A DNA stretch of 64,000 nucleotides from Pantoea anthophila (GTDB taxonomy: Bacteria > Pseudomonadota > Gammaproteobacteria > Enterobacterales > Enterobacteriaceae). The position numbers were made by a program, and so were the translations under genes. The notes beneath the pieces are model-generated. The model was not told the DNA's origin and ran no database searches. It saw only the letters and a program-made list of their open reading frames with translations. Of the stretch, positions 51,861 through 63,211 are shown one piece after another; within the stretch, counting starts at the first letter, position 1; the number at the start of each line of letters is the position of its first letter. The DNA is taken from contig NZ_VHIZ01000027.1 of the NCBI RefSeq assembly GCF_006494375.1, positions 99,754 through 163,753 of the forward strand, written 5' to 3'.

Positions 51861-52385
51861 ATGTCTCTATGGAAAACCCTTGTCGCCAGCCTCAGCGCTT
51901 TTCTCTCCGTTGCCTGTAGCACCACGCCACCCAAAAACGTCACGGTTGTTGAGAACTTTGACAGCCAGCGCTATCTCGGCCAGTGGTATGAGATTGCCCG
52001 CCTCAATCATCCGTTTGAACGCGGTCTGGAGCAAGTCACAGCTAACTACAGCCCGCGTGAAGATGGCGGCCTGAAAGTGATCAATCGTGGCTATAACGTG
52101 AAAAAACAGCGCTGGCAGGAGAGCGTCGGTAAGGCCTACTTCACCGGTGAACCTCAGCGCGCCGCCCTGAAAGTCTCGTTCTTTGGCCCCTTCTACGGCG
52201 GCTATAACGTTATCGCCCTGGATCCCGACTACCGCTATGCTCTGGTGTGTGGCCCGAACCGCCACTACCTGTGGATACTGTCGCGCACACCGCAGCTGGA
52301 GCCGGGCGTCAAAGAGAAGCTGGTTGATCAGGCGCGTCGGGATGGCTTCCCGGTTGATGAGTTAATCTGGGTGAAACAGAAATAG
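51861..52385 (+). CDS. blc: Outer membrane lipocalin Blc
   Basis: 174-residue lipoprotein of the lipocalin family, which binds lysophospholipids and fatty acids at the outer membrane. A lipobox SVAC (Cys19) ends the signal peptide. The lipocalin motif YLGQWYEIARLNHPFERGLE and FFGPFYGGYNVIAL follow. Divergent from epmA; in E. coli ampC and frdABCD lie between these two genes. Confidence 0.96.
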   Translation: MSLWKTLVASLSAFLSVACSTTPPKNVTVVENFDSQRYLGQWYEIARLNHPFERGLEQVTANYSPREDGGLKVINRGYNVKKQRWQESVGKAYFTGEPQRAALKVSFFGPFYGGYNVIALDPDYRYALVCGPNRHYLWILSRTPQLEPGVKEKLVDQARRDGFPVDELIWVKQK

Positions 52386-52398
52386 TGCAGAGGGAATA

Positions 52399-52432
52399 AG
52401 CCGGTACAAAACCGTTTTCGTACCGGCTGTAA
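52399..52432. terminator. Hairpin between convergent blc and ecnB
   Basis: AGCCGGTAC/GTACCGGCT stem with a 12-nt loop in the 54-bp gap. U-tracts are poor on both sides, so efficiency is uncertain. Confidence 0.6.
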
Positions 52433-52439
52433 TAACAGG

Positions 52440-52574
52440 TTACTTCGTGCTGTTCTGAATCGCCTGGCCACCCGCTTCGACGTCTTCACCCACGCCACGC
52501 GTGGTGTTGCAAGCCGTCAGCAGTGAAGAGAGCACCAGTACAGAGAAGATCGCGGCAATACTTTTCTTTAACAT
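52440..52574 (-). CDS. ecnB: Entericidin B-type lipoprotein EcnB
   Basis: 44-residue small lipoprotein read directly from the sequence. Signal peptide with lipobox LTAC (Cys22), then [18 protein letters not shown], which closely matches E. coli entericidin B. An AAGGAC ribosome-binding site precedes the ATG. E. coli EcnB is a bacteriolytic lipoprotein produced under sigma-S in stationary phase and is countered by EcnA. sugE, next to it in E. coli, is missing. Confidence 0.93.
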   Translation of the reverse strand: MLKKSIAAIFSVLVLSSLLTACNTTRGVGEDVEAGGQAIQNSTK

Positions 52575-52675
52575 GACAATGTCCTTTTTGATGGATGTAA
52601 AGTACAGCGCTTTAAGCATAGCCGGATTTCCGGCGGTTGCTGCCGCGGAACTTTAAAAAGGAGAAGCCGTTAAGG

Positions 52676-52807
52676 TCATTTTGCCGCACGCGAAATGGCA
52701 CCACCTAAGTGGGAGACATCTTCGCCAAAACCGTGGAATGTGTTGCAGGCACTTAATGCAGAGGAGACCAGCAACGCGAATGCGATTAATTTTGCCAGCT
52801 TTTTCAT
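52676..52807 (-). CDS. ecnA: Entericidin A-type lipoprotein EcnA
   Basis: 43-residue small lipoprotein with signal peptide and lipobox LSAC (Cys21), then NTFHGFGEDVSHLGGAISRAAK. The GFGEDxxHLGxxIS pattern is that of entericidin A, the antidote in the E. coli EcnAB pair. It lies directly between efp and ecnB, as in E. coli. Confidence 0.92.
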   Translation of the reverse strand: MKKLAKLIAFALLVSSALSACNTFHGFGEDVSHLGGAISRAAK

Positions 52808-52825
52808 TTTTTCTCTCAGACAAGA

Positions 52826-52852
52826 AAAAGGCGCATCCGGAGATGCGCCTGC
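52826..52852 (-). terminator. efp terminator or attenuator before ecnA
   Basis: AGGCGCATC/GATGCGCCT stem with a 4-nt loop followed by TTTTTC on the minus strand, just after efp. Confidence 0.85.
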
Positions 52853-52857
52853 GAATC

Positions 52858-53424
52858 TTACTTCACGCGTGACACGTATTCGCCAGAGCGGGTGTCAACT
52901 TTCACCACTTCGCCTTCCTGAACGAACAGTGGCACTTTTACAACCGCGCCGGTAGAGAGCTTGGCAGGTTTACCGCCGGTACCGGCAGTGTCACCTTTCA
53001 GGCCTGGATCGGTTTCCACGATTTCAGCTTCGATAAAGTTCGGTGGCTGAACGGCGATAGGACGACCGTTCCACAGCGTAACGATACATTCTGCGTTGTC
53101 CTGCAGCCATTTCGCTGCTTCGCCCACAGTCTTCTCTTCAACCGGGAACTGCTCAAAGCTTTCCTGGTGCATGAAGTGGTAGAACTCACCGTCGTTGTAC
53201 AGGTAGCTCAGGTTGGTATCCATTACGTCTGCGCCTTCGGCGGAGTCGGTGGATTTAAAAGTTTTCTCAACGCGAGAACCCGTCAGCAGGCGACGCATTT
53301 TAACGCGTGCGAATGCCTGACCTTTACCCGGTTTAACGAACTCACTGGATTCGATGGCATACGGCTCGCCTTCGAACATGATTTTAAGACCGGGACGGAA
53401 ATCGTTGCTAGAATAAGTCGCCAT
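52858..53424 (-). CDS. efp: Elongation factor P
   Basis: 188-residue translation factor that relieves ribosome stalling at polyproline stretches. Lys34 in KPGKGQAF is the site modified by EpmA and EpmB, both encoded nearby. Three beta-barrel domains are expected. It is divergent from epmB with 43 bp between. Confidence 0.98.
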   Translation of the reverse strand: MATYSSNDFRPGLKIMFEGEPYAIESSEFVKPGKGQAFARVKMRRLLTGSRVEKTFKSTDSAEGADVMDTNLSYLYNDGEFYHFMHQESFEQFPVEEKTVGEAAKWLQDNAECIVTLWNGRPIAVQPPNFIEAEIVETDPGLKGDTAGTGGKPAKLSTGAVVKVPLFVQEGEVVKVDTRSGEYVSRVK

Positions 53425-53467
53425 GAAGGCCCTCTACGAAAATTGATACTGGTACTAAGCCAAAAAA

Positions 53468-54496
53468 ATGGCACACATTGTAACCCTAAAAATACCTTCC
53501 AGAGAAGATTGGTTGCAGCAACTTGCTGATGTTGTCACTGAACCTGATGAATTACTGCGTATTTTAGCCCTGGAACAGCATCCTGAGCTGGCCGCTGGCG
53601 CGGATGCGCGGCGGCTTTTCGCCCTGCGCGTTCCGCATGCCTTCATCAGCCGGATGAAAAAAGGCGATGCGCACGACCCGTTGCTGCTTCAGGTTCTGAC
53701 GCAGCGTCAGGAATTCATCGATACGCCTGGTTATAGCACCGATCCGCTCGATGAACAAAGTAACGCGGTGCCCGGACTGCTGCATAAATACCGCAACCGG
53801 GCGTTATTGCTGGTCAAAGGCGGCTGTGCGGTCAACTGCCGCTACTGCTTCCGCCGTCACTTCCCCTATCAGGATAATCCCGGTAATAAGCGAAGCTGGC
53901 AGGCGGCGCTGGACTATATCGCCGATCATCCGGAACTGGATGAGATTATCTTCTCCGGCGGCGATCCATTAATGGCGAAAGATCATGAACTCGCGTGGCT
54001 GATTGCCGCGCTGGAAAAGATCCCGCACCTGAAGCGGTTGCGCATCCACAGTCGTTTACCGGTGGTGATTCCGGCACGCATTACCGATCAGCTCTGTGAG
54101 ATGCTTCGCGCGACCCGGCTGCAGGTGGTGATGGTGACGCACATCAACCATGCGCAGGAGATTGATGATGCGCTGCGTGAGGCGATGAGCAGCCTGAAGC
54201 GGGCCGGTGTCACCCTGCTGAATCAGAGCGTGTTGCTGCGGGGCGTGAACGATAATGCGCAGACGCTGGCCACCCTGAGCAATGCCCTGTTTGATGCGGG
54301 CATTCTGCCCTACTATCTGCATGTGCTGGATAAGGTGCAGGGTGCCGCACATTTCTTTGTGTCTGACGATGAGGCGCGCCAGCTGGTGCGGGCATTACTG
54401 TCACAGGTTTCCGGCTATCTGGTGCCGAAACTGGCGCGGGAAATTGGCGGAGAGCCGAGTAAAACGCCGCTGGATTTACAGCTGCGACAGGAATAA
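53468..54496 (+). CDS. epmB: Lysine 2,3-aminomutase EpmB
   Basis: 342-residue radical SAM enzyme (YjeK) that makes (R)-beta-lysine for EF-P modification. The radical SAM motif C-x3-C-x2-C is Cys120, Cys124 and Cys127 (CAVNCRYCFRRHF). FSGGDPLMA and LNQSVLLRGVND are typical of the aminomutase group. Confidence 0.96.
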   Translation: MAHIVTLKIPSREDWLQQLADVVTEPDELLRILALEQHPELAAGADARRLFALRVPHAFISRMKKGDAHDPLLLQVLTQRQEFIDTPGYSTDPLDEQSNAVPGLLHKYRNRALLLVKGGCAVNCRYCFRRHFPYQDNPGNKRSWQAALDYIADHPELDEIIFSGGDPLMAKDHELAWLIAALEKIPHLKRLRIHSRLPVVIPARITDQLCEMLRATRLQVVMVTHINHAQEIDDALREAMSSLKRAGVTLLNQSVLLRGVNDNAQTLATLSNALFDAGILPYYLHVLDKVQGAAHFFVSDDEARQLVRALLSQVSGYLVPKLAREIGGEPSKTPLDLQLRQE

Positions 54497-54522
54497 AAAC
54501 GGCCAGCACAAGGCTGGCCGCT
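54497..54522 (-). terminator. yjeI terminator between epmB and yjeI
   Basis: CGGCCAGC/GCTGGCCG stem with a 5-nt loop. On the minus strand it is followed by TTTTTATT, so it mainly ends the yjeI transcript, although it also lies at the epmB stop. Confidence 0.8.
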
Positions 54523-54549
54523 GAGATTCGCTGTACTACCTATGCCACA

Positions 54550-54897
54550 TTATGGGCACTTGTAGACCTGACCGGTCATTTTGCTGTCCAGAGGCGCGAA
54601 CGCAGACAGCAGATTCTGCGTCGGGCTGGTGGCACCATAAATCACGTTGCCGCCCATCTCCGCGGCGCGATTGCGCAGGTCATTGGCTGCACCGCGCAGT
54701 GCGCTGGTTTCGCCGCCTGCACCGCTCAGCCAGTTGCTCTGTGAGCCGGTAAGGTTGCCCAGAAGCTGGCAGGAACTGGCAGGCTGCTGATCGGTAAACG
54801 TCACGCGCTCGCCTGCTGAAGAGAGTTGCGTAGAGCTGCTGCAGCCCGCCAGCAATAACACGCCAGCCGTCAGTCCGGGCAAGAGGTTAATCCGCAT
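54550..54897 (-). CDS. yjeI: DUF4156 lipoprotein YjeI
   Basis: 115-residue putative outer-membrane lipoprotein of unknown role. Signal peptide with lipobox LAGC, then SSSTQLSSAG, SNWLSG, RGAANDLRNRAAEMGGNVIYG and a C-terminal VYKCP. The ATG at 54897 follows GGGGA; an ATG four codons upstream lacks such a site. Confidence 0.9.
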   Translation of the reverse strand: MRINLLPGLTAGVLLLAGCSSSTQLSSAGERVTFTDQQPASSCQLLGNLTGSQSNWLSGAGGETSALRGAANDLRNRAAEMGGNVIYGATSPTQNLLSAFAPLDSKMTGQVYKCP

Positions 54898-55159
54898 TGT
54901 AATCCCCATTTATTATCATCAGAGTCGGGTGGCAGCGTAGCAGAAAAAAAGCACTTTTTTCTGCACATTCATTGCCTTAATCCCGTTATATCCCCTCAAT
55001 ATTTCATGTTACGTCTCGGCGACTCTGCCTGCCTGAAGAATGAACTGAACATCAGTGAATTCAGCCGGACAACTGCAGACAGCGCGCAGACAACGGGAAA
55101 TATCAGGAGGAAAGACGTACGATTGCGCCACTACTTATACTATTTTCCTGCCCAAAAGA
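54898..55159. other. Intergenic region yjeI-groL
   Basis: No gene is visible. It includes the yjeI promoter region and an A/T-rich 10-bp stem GCAGAAAAAA/TTTTTTCTGC at 54940-54964 with T-runs on both strands, which resembles a bidirectional terminator. The E. coli gene yjeJ, also located near yjeI, is not present in this region. Confidence 0.6.
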
Positions 55160-55194
55160 AAAACCCCCGGCCGTTTCCGGTCGGGGGTTCTTTT
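55160..55194 (-). terminator. groL terminator
   Basis: AACCCCCG/CGGGGGTT outer stem with an inner GGCC/GGTC-type helix and a T-run on each side, 24 bp after the groL stop. Confidence 0.9.
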
Positions 55195-55217
55195 GTGACT
55201 CAGGGAGTCAACGGCAA

Positions 55218-56879
<1,662 letters not shown>

Positions 56880-56915
56880 TTAAATTCGTTTCGTTCAGTG
56901 AGTTACGCGAAAAAA

Positions 56916-57209
56916 TTACGCTTCGACAATCGCCAGAATGTCGCTTTCAGAGATGATCAGCACTTCTTCGTTGTCGATCTTTTCGGTTTTAGCGCCGTAA
57001 CCTTCGTTGAAGATCACCACGTCGCCAACCTTCACGTCCAGCGGCTTAACGTCGCCACTCTCAAGGATGCGGCCATTGCCGACAGCCAGAACTTCACCAC
57101 GGGTGGATTTACCGGCTGCAGAACCGGTCAGCACGATGCCGCCAGCTGATTTAGCTTCAACTTCTTTACGCTTGACGATGACGCGATCGTGCAATGGACG
57201 AATTTTCAT
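56916..57209 (-). CDS. groS: Co-chaperonin GroES (10 kDa)
   Basis: 97-residue lid of the GroEL chamber. Starts [16 protein letters not shown] and contains the mobile loop [12 protein letters not shown]. The ATG at 57209 follows AGGAG; an ATG nine codons upstream is not used. Controlled by a heat-shock promoter upstream. Confidence 0.98.
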   Translation of the reverse strand: MKIRPLHDRVIVKRKEVEAKSAGGIVLTGSAAGKSTRGEVLAVGNGRILESGDVKPLDVKVGDVVIFNEGYGAKTEKIDNEEVLIISESDILAIVEA

Positions 57210-57293
57210 GTGATAGCTCTCCTTTGAGAAGTCCAATCATTCAGTTTTGGGGTTGAACACCGGGCTGCATGGCTTCCGGCCTCGTGACCTGTG

Positions 57294-57322
57294 AGATAGG
57301 GCCATCCCCACCCGCTTTCAAG
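57294..57322 (-). promoter_or_regulatory. Sigma-32 heat-shock promoter of groSL
   Basis: On the minus strand CCCCCTTGAAA (CTTGAA at 57322-57317) is followed after 15 bp by CCCTATCT (57301-57294), close to the sigma-32 consensus CTTGAA and CCCCATnT. It lies about 85-110 bp before groS, as in E. coli. Confidence 0.88.
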
Positions 57323-57391
57323 GGGGCGAACAACAAATTTTTTCTATGGAAGCCATAAGTGATGCTTTTTTAAACAGACGACGGCACAAAT

Positions 57392-57418
57392 AAAAAACGC
57401 AACCCGGAGGTTGCGCTT
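57392..57418 (-). terminator. fxsA terminator
   Basis: CGCAACC/GGTTGCG stem with a 4-nt loop followed by TTTTTTA on the minus strand, 20 bp after fxsA. The E. coli gene yjeH between fxsA and groS is absent. Confidence 0.85.
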
Positions 57419-57437
57419 TCAGTGGTGACAATGGCGG

Positions 57438-57899
57438 TTAACGATCCTTGTGATCGTCGTGATGCTCAAGGCGATCGCTGTTTTTACGCTCAAACTCGCC
57501 GTCCATCGTGTAGCCGCTGTCCGGTCCGGCTCCCGGCCCGCGCCAGACGCGCAGATGGGGCATCAGCTTCAGCGTGAGATGCTTCTGAACCGGGGGCAGC
57601 AGCAGCAGCAGGCCCAGCAGATCGGTAAAGAAGCCCGGCAGCAGCAGCAGGAAACCGGCGATGATCAGCGAGACGCTTTTGATCATCTCCGTGGCCGGGC
57701 TTTCGTTACGCGCCAGCTTCTCCTGCATCAGCATGAAGTTTTTCATGCCCTGATTTTTTACCAGCGAAACCCCGATGCAGGAGGTGAACACCACCAGCAG
57801 CATGGTCAGCAGCACGCCCATGACGTGCGCGACCTGGATGAACAGTGAAATCTCAATCCAGGCCAGAACAAAAAAGACTAATAACGGTATCCAGCGCAC
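57438..57899 (-). CDS. fxsA: Inner-membrane protein FxsA
   Basis: 153-residue membrane protein whose overproduction prevents F-plasmid exclusion of phage T7 in E. coli. It has several helices including SLFIQVAHVMGVLLTMLL and SLIIAGFLLLLPGFFTDLLG, and a charged C-terminal tail. The GTG at 57899 follows AGGAGAG; the reading frame continues upstream without family similarity, so GTG is chosen. Confidence 0.92.
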   Translation of the reverse strand: MRWIPLLVFFVLAWIEISLFIQVAHVMGVLLTMLLVVFTSCIGVSLVKNQGMKNFMLMQEKLARNESPATEMIKSVSLIIAGFLLLLPGFFTDLLGLLLLLPPVQKHLTLKLMPHLRVWRGPGAGPDSGYTMDGEFERKNSDRLEHHDDHKDR

Positions 57900-58226
57900 C
57901 GTACTCTCCTGTAAGTAGAGGCTGAACGGCAGCGTGCCGGTCAGCAGAAAGCGTTCATCCTGAGGAGGATAAGAAAAGAGATGGGCACCCGCGCCGCCCT
58001 TTTCAACCGATCCTGTCAAATTTATCCTGCGGGGTTAATTTTGTAACCAACTTCACATATCGTTAACCCGGCAGCAGCATTAGCGATCTGCATGCGTGCT
58101 TTTCCCGGGCATCAGAATATGATCGCACACGCCTCTATGAAGACGGATAATATGTCGGCACGGGCACACCACGACAAAATAAACACATCCTTTGTGATGG
58201 TTAGCGGCAACAACAAGAAGGTTATC
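57900..58226. other. Divergent fxsA-aspA intergenic region
   Basis: About 327 bp without a gene. It must hold promoters for fxsA and aspA. A CRP-like site is listed separately. Frames that extend aspA or fxsA into it are not conserved. Confidence 0.6.
58042..58057. promoter_or_regulatory. Possible CRP-binding site upstream of aspA
   Basis: TGTAA-N6-TCACA matches the CRP consensus TGTGA-N6-TCACA in nine of ten core bases, about 170 bp before aspA. E. coli aspA is CRP-activated and responds to anaerobiosis. Confidence 0.5.
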
Positions 58227-59663
58227 ATGGCGAACAACATTCGTATCGAAGAAGACCTGTTAGGTATGCGCGAAGTTCCGGCGGATGCCTATTATGGCGT
58301 TCATACTCTGCGTGCGATTGAAAATTTTTATATCAGCAACAGCAAAATCAGCGACATACCTGAATTTGTCCGCGGTATGGTGATGGTAAAAAAAGCAGCA
58401 GCGATGGCTAACAAAGAGCTGCAGACCATCCCGCGTAACATTGCCGATACCATCATTCAGGCCTGCGACGAAGTGCTGAACAAGGGCCGCTGTATGGATC
58501 AGTTCCCCGTGGATGTCTATCAGGGCGGCGCCGGGACCTCGGTCAACATGAACACCAATGAGGTGCTGGCAAACATCGGTCTTGAGCTGATGGGCCACCA
58601 GAAAGGGGAATACCAGTATCTCAACCCCAACGACCATGTAAACAAGTGCCAGTCGACCAACGACGCCTACCCGACCGGTTTCCGCATCGCGGTTTACAGT
58701 TCGCTGCTGAAACTGCTTGATGGCATCAGCCAGTTGTCTGAAGGCTTCCAGCGCAAAGCCGATGAATTCCAGACCATCCTGAAAATGGGCCGAACCCAGC
58801 TGCAGGATGCGGTGCCGATGACTCTGGGGCAGGAGTTTCACGCCTTCAGCGTGCTGCTGAACGAAGAGACCAAAAGCATTCTGCGTACCGCCGAACTGCT
58901 GCTGGAGGTTAACCTTGGCGCGACCGCCATCGGTACCCGTCTTAACACGCCGGATGGCTATCAGCATCTGGCCGTGCAGCGTCTGGCGGAAGTCAGCAAC
59001 CTGCCGGTTATTCCGGCGGAAGATCTGATTGAAGCGACCTCCGACTGCGGCGCCTATGTGATGGTTCACTCGTCGCTGAAACGCCTGGCGGTAAAGCTCT
59101 CTAAAATCTGTAACGACCTGCGCCTGCTCTCCTCGGGTCCGCGCGCCGGCCTGAATGAAATCAACCTGCCTGAGCTGCAGGCGGGCTCCTCCATCATGCC
59201 GGCCAAAGTGAACCCGGTGGTACCGGAAGTGGTTAACCAGGTCTGCTTCAAGGTGATTGGCAACGACACCACCGTGACCATGGCTTCTGAAGCGGGTCAG
59301 CTGCAGCTTAACGTCATGGAGCCGGTGATCGGCCAGGCGCTGTTTGAGTCGATCAGCATCCTGACCAACGCCTGCTACAACCTGCTGGAGAAGTGCGTCA
59401 ACGGCATCACCGCTAACCGCGCGGTGTGCGAAGCCTACGTCTTCAACTCAATTGGCATCGTGACCTACCTCAACCCCTACATCGGCCACCACAACGGCGA
59501 CATCGTCGGCAAAATCTGTGCCGAAACCGGGAAAAGTGTGCGTGAGGTGGTGCTGGAGCGCGGCCTGCTGACGGAGAGTGAGCTGGACGATATCTTCTCG
59601 GTGCAGAACCTGATGTATCCGGTTTATAAAGCAAAACGCTACACCGATGAAAACGAGCAGTAG
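58227..59663 (+). CDS. aspA: Aspartate ammonia-lyase AspA
   Basis: 478-residue enzyme that converts L-aspartate to fumarate and ammonia, the same length as E. coli AspA. It carries the fumarase/aspartase signature [11 protein letters not shown] near residue 325. The ATG at 58227 ([13 protein letters not shown]) fits the family; the frame is open 45 codons upstream. dcuA, the matching dicarboxylate carrier, follows. Confidence 0.97.
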   Translation: MANNIRIEEDLLGMREVPADAYYGVHTLRAIENFYISNSKISDIPEFVRGMVMVKKAAAMANKELQTIPRNIADTIIQACDEVLNKGRCMDQFPVDVYQGGAGTSVNMNTNEVLANIGLELMGHQKGEYQYLNPNDHVNKCQSTNDAYPTGFRIAVYSSLLKLLDGISQLSEGFQRKADEFQTILKMGRTQLQDAVPMTLGQEFHAFSVLLNEETKSILRTAELLLEVNLGATAIGTRLNTPDGYQHLAVQRLAEVSNLPVIPAEDLIEATSDCGAYVMVHSSLKRLAVKLSKICNDLRLLSSGPRAGLNEINLPELQAGSSIMPAKVNPVVPEVVNQVCFKVIGNDTTVTMASEAGQLQLNVMEPVIGQALFESISILTNACYNLLEKCVNGITANRAVCEAYVFNSIGIVTYLNPYIGHHNGDIVGKICAETGKSVREVVLERGLLTESELDDIFSVQNLMYPVYKAKRYTDENEQ

Positions 59664-59666
59664 GGT

Positions 59667-59684
59667 TTAACCCACGTGGGTTAA
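59667..59684. repeat. 18-bp perfect palindrome after aspA
   Basis: TTAACCCACGTGGGTTAA is fully self-complementary and begins 3 bp after the aspA stop codon. It is separate from the terminator that follows. It might be a regulator site for dcuA or an RNA hairpin protecting the aspA mRNA. Confidence 0.6.
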
Positions 59685-59686
59685 CC

Positions 59687-59725
59687 AAAGGCACACCGCG
59701 ATCAACATGGTGTGCCTTTTTTTTT
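59687..59725 (+). terminator. aspA terminator
   Basis: AAAGGCACACC/GGTGTGCCTTT stem with an 11-nt loop and a nine-base T-run. It should largely uncouple dcuA from aspA. Confidence 0.92.
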
Positions 59726-59774
59726 GGTACACAGCATTCCCGGAGTTCACCGGTTAACTTTGCAGGAGTGATTC

Positions 59775-61076
59775 ATGTTTGTGGTTGAGCTGCTTGTCGT
59801 CCTGATGGCGATCTGGCTGGGCGCACGTCTTGGCGGCATTGGTATCGGATTCGCCGGCGGGATGGGGGTACTGATCCTGACGCTGGGCTTTGGCATGGCA
59901 CCCGGCGCTATCCCGTTCGACGTGATAGAGATCATCATGGCGGTGATCGCCGCCATCGCGGCTATGCAGGTGGCGGGCGGCATGGACTATCTGGTGAGCC
60001 TGGCGGAACGCCTGCTGCGCCGACATCCGCGCCACGTCACGCTGCTGGCCCCGCTGGTAACCTACCTGATGACGCTGCTGGCAGGCACCGGCCACACCGC
60101 TTTCTCGACGCTGCCGGTGATCGCAGAAGTGGCCAAAGAGCAGGGCGTGCGCCCTTCCCGTCCGCTGTCGATTGCGGTGGTGGCGTCGCAGATCGCGATT
60201 ACCGCCTCTCCCATCTCCGCCGCCGTGGTCTTTTTTGCCACGCTGCTGGAACCGCGCGGCGTCAGCTACATCACGCTGCTGGCGATTGCGATCCCCGCCA
60301 CGATGGTGGGCCTCTTCCTGGCCGCGCTGGTCACTAACTTCCTCGGCAAAGAGCTTAAAGATGATGAGGTTTATCAGGCGCGTCTCGCCAAAGGGGAAGT
60401 TACCCTGCGGGGTGCCAGCGTCTACCAGCCGAAGCCGGGGGCGAAACGCTCGGTGCTGATTTTTCTGACGGGTATTATTGCCGTGGTGCTCTATGCCACC
60501 GCCACCAGCGCCAGCGTCGGGCTGATCGCCGATCCGCCGCTGCCACGTAACGAAGCGATTGTGGTGTTTATGCTGACCATCGCGACGCTGATCAGCCTGA
60601 CCTGCAAACTCGACACCAGCGAAATCCTCAGCGCCAGCACCTTTAAGTCAGGCATGAGTGCCTGTATCTGTGTGATGGGTGTCGCCTGGCTGGGCGACAC
60701 CTTTGTCAAAGCGCATCTGGCAGAGATTCAGACACTGGCGGGCGACACGCTGAAAACCTATCCGTGGATGCTGGCGCTGGTGCTCTTCTTTGCCTCCATG
60801 CTGCTCTACTCACAGGCGGCGACCACCAAGGCACTGATGCCGGCCGCCCTGCTGCTGGGCGTCACCCCGCTCACCGCGATTGCTTCCTTTGCGGCGGTAT
60901 CGGCACTGTTTGTGCTGCCCACCTACCCCACACTGCTGGCCGCCGTTGAGATGGACGATACCGGCTCCACCCGGATTGGTAAGTTTGTATTCAACCACGC
61001 CTTTATCATTCCCGGCGTTATCGCTATCGCGCTGTCGGTGCTTTCCGGCTTCATCTTTGGCGGACTGCTCTTGTAG
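59775..61076 (+). CDS. dcuA: Anaerobic C4-dicarboxylate transporter DcuA
   Basis: 433-residue inner-membrane carrier that exchanges aspartate, fumarate or succinate. About ten to twelve hydrophobic helices; the start [21 protein letters not shown] and the inner motif [15 protein letters not shown] are typical of Dcu proteins. Together with aspA it provides aspartate uptake and deamination. The frdABCD genes that consume fumarate in E. coli are absent from this window. Confidence 0.96.
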   Translation: MFVVELLVVLMAIWLGARLGGIGIGFAGGMGVLILTLGFGMAPGAIPFDVIEIIMAVIAAIAAMQVAGGMDYLVSLAERLLRRHPRHVTLLAPLVTYLMTLLAGTGHTAFSTLPVIAEVAKEQGVRPSRPLSIAVVASQIAITASPISAAVVFFATLLEPRGVSYITLLAIAIPATMVGLFLAALVTNFLGKELKDDEVYQARLAKGEVTLRGASVYQPKPGAKRSVLIFLTGIIAVVLYATATSASVGLIADPPLPRNEAIVVFMLTIATLISLTCKLDTSEILSASTFKSGMSACICVMGVAWLGDTFVKAHLAEIQTLAGDTLKTYPWMLALVLFFASMLLYSQAATTKALMPAALLLGVTPLTAIASFAAVSALFVLPTYPTLLAAVEMDDTGSTRIGKFVFNHAFIIPGVIAIALSVLSGFIFGGLLL

Positions 61077-61144
61077 TGCCGCCATCGTGTTATGAAGGGA
61101 GCGTGCTATCATCGGCGCTCTTTTCATCACACAGGAGTCACAGG

Positions 61145-61459
61145 ATGAATGCCGTCGTTATCCTCTGTACTGCCCCCGATCAGGCCACGGCGCAACAGCT
61201 TGCGACCCTGGCGCTGGAAGCCAGGCTGGCGGCCTGCGTTACCCTGCTGCCCGGCGCGACCTCCTGCTATCTCTGGCAGGGCCGGATTGAGCAGAGCAGT
61301 GAAGTGCAGATGCTGCTGAAGTGCGACAGCGATCACCAGCAGGCGCTGTGCGATCTGCTTAAAGCCGCGCACCCTTACGACGTGCCCGAACTGCTGGCAC
61401 TGCCGGTTCAACATGGAGACAGTGAATACTTGTCATGGCTGCACGCATCTCTCGCTTAA
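61145..61459 (+). CDS. cutA: Divalent-cation tolerance protein CutA
   Basis: 104-residue trimeric CutA protein linked to copper tolerance. It has [34 protein letters not shown] and [12 protein letters not shown]. The ATG at 61145 follows CAGGAG-like sequence; an earlier in-frame ATG starts at the dcuA stop and is rejected. Its end overlaps dsbD by 25 nt. Confidence 0.95.
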   Translation: MNAVVILCTAPDQATAQQLATLALEARLAACVTLLPGATSCYLWQGRIEQSSEVQMLLKCDSDHQQALCDLLKAAHPYDVPELLALPVQHGDSEYLSWLHASLA

Positions 61460-63147
61460 TAACGCTTCTGCTGACGCTGTTTGTCTGTCTGCAGGCGCAC
61501 GCTTCCCTCTTTTCCAGTCCGGCGACCGGCCGCTTTGTGCCCGTCGACCAGGCCTTTACGTTTGATTTCGACCAGCAGGGCGCGCAGCTCAACCTGCACT
61601 GGAAAGTGAAGTCAGGCTATTACCTCTATCGCCAGCAGATTCACATCACGCCACAGAATGCGACCCTCGCGCCCCTGACGCTGCCTGCCGGAGAGCCGCA
61701 TGAAGATGAATTTTTCGGCAAGAGTGAGATCTATCCGCAGGATCTGACGCTGCCGGTGACGCTGCAACAGGCAGGCCCCGGTGCCACGCTCAGCGTGACT
61801 TATCAGGGCTGTGCGGCTGCCGGCTTCTGCTACCCGCCGGAGACGCGATCCGTGCCACTGAATGCGGTAGCCGCAGACAGCCCGCCAGCGCCCGCCAGCC
61901 CTAAGCCTGAGGTTCAGCCCGCCTCCGCCAGCCCGCTGCCCTTTTCGCCACTGTGGGCGTTGCTGATCGGCATCGGCGTCGCCTTTACGCCCTGCGTGCT
62001 GCCGATGTACCCGCTGATCGCCGGCATTATCCTGGGCGGCCAGCGCCATTATTCGCTGGGACGCCTGTTTGCCCTGGCGATGGTCTACGTGCAGGGGATG
62101 GCGCTGACCTACACGCTGCTGGGCGTGGTGGTCGCCGCAGCCGGTCTGCGCTTCCAGGCCGCGTTGCAGCACCCGTGGGTGCTGTTCACGCTTTCCCTGC
62201 TGTTCATCGTGTTGGCACTGTCGATGTTCGGACTGTTTACGCTGCAGCTGCCCGCCAGCCTGCAAACCCGTCTGACCCTGTGGAGCAATCGCCAGCAGGG
62301 AGGATCGCTGCCCGGCGTCTTCCTGATGGGCGCGCTGGCAGGTTTGATCTGTTCGCCCTGCACCACGGCCCCGCTCAGTGCCATTCTGCTCTACATCGCG
62401 CAGAGCGGAAATCTATGGGCCGGTGCCGGAACGCTGTGGCTCTATGCGGTCGGCATGGGATTACCGCTGATCGCCGTGACCCTGTTTGGCAACCGGCTGC
62501 TGCCGAAGAGCGGCCCGTGGATGCAGACCGTCAAGGAGGGCTTCGGGTTTGTCATCCTGGCGCTGCCGGTGTTCCTGCTGGAGCGCATCGTGGGCGAGGC
62601 CTGGGGATGGCGGCTCTGGAGTCTGCTTGGCGTGGCGTTCTTTGGCTGGGCGTTCAGCCTCAGCCTGCGCGCCAGCAGCGGAAAGTGGCGCGTCGTGCAG
62701 ATTGTCATGCTGGCCGCTGCGCTGATCAGTGCGCGGCCATTGCAGGACTGGGCCTTTGGCGATCCGGCCACGCAGCAGGCGGTCCCCCCCCTGCCGTTCC
62801 AGACCCTTCAGACGCCGCAGCAGCTCAATAGCGCGCTGCAGCAGGCCCGCGGTCGCATCACGATGGTCGATCTCTATGCTGACTGGTGCGTCGCCTGTAA
62901 AGAGTTTGAAAAATATACCTTCAGTGACCGCGCCGTGCGCGATAGCCTCCGTCAGGTGCAGTTAATGCAGGCCAACGTCACCGACAACAACGCCCGTGAC
63001 AACGCGCTGTTACAGCATCTTCAGGTGCTGGGCTTACCCACAATTCTGTTCTTTGATGCGCAGGGCCGGGAAATCCCCGGTTCGCGTATCACCGGGTTTC
63101 TGGATGCCGCTGACTTCCGCGCGCATTTGCAGAAACTTACCCCGTAA
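61435..63147 (+). CDS. dsbD: Thiol:disulfide interchange protein DsbD
   Basis: 570-residue inner-membrane reductase that carries electrons from cytoplasmic thioredoxin to periplasmic DsbC and CcmG. A signal peptide (to about residue 23) is followed by the N-terminal domain with Cys126 and Cys132, a central eight-helix domain with FTPCVLP and CSPCTTAP, and a C-terminal thioredoxin-like domain with WCVAC (Cys485, Cys488). The start lies inside cutA, suggesting translational coupling. Confidence 0.96.
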   Translation: MAARISRLITLLLTLFVCLQAHASLFSSPATGRFVPVDQAFTFDFDQQGAQLNLHWKVKSGYYLYRQQIHITPQNATLAPLTLPAGEPHEDEFFGKSEIYPQDLTLPVTLQQAGPGATLSVTYQGCAAAGFCYPPETRSVPLNAVAADSPPAPASPKPEVQPASASPLPFSPLWALLIGIGVAFTPCVLPMYPLIAGIILGGQRHYSLGRLFALAMVYVQGMALTYTLLGVVVAAAGLRFQAALQHPWVLFTLSLLFIVLALSMFGLFTLQLPASLQTRLTLWSNRQQGGSLPGVFLMGALAGLICSPCTTAPLSAILLYIAQSGNLWAGAGTLWLYAVGMGLPLIAVTLFGNRLLPKSGPWMQTVKEGFGFVILALPVFLLERIVGEAWGWRLWSLLGVAFFGWAFSLSLRASSGKWRVVQIVMLAAALISARPLQDWAFGDPATQQAVPPLPFQTLQTPQQLNSALQQARGRITMVDLYADWCVACKEFEKYTFSDRAVRDSLRQVQLMQANVTDNNARDNALLQHLQVLGLPTILFFDAQGREIPGSRITGFLDAADFRAHLQKLTP

Positions 63148-63211
63148 ACAACACTGGAGTCAGGTCTTTGCCCGGTAAAACAGCCGGGCCTGCATACCAG
63201 AGGAGAGTCAC

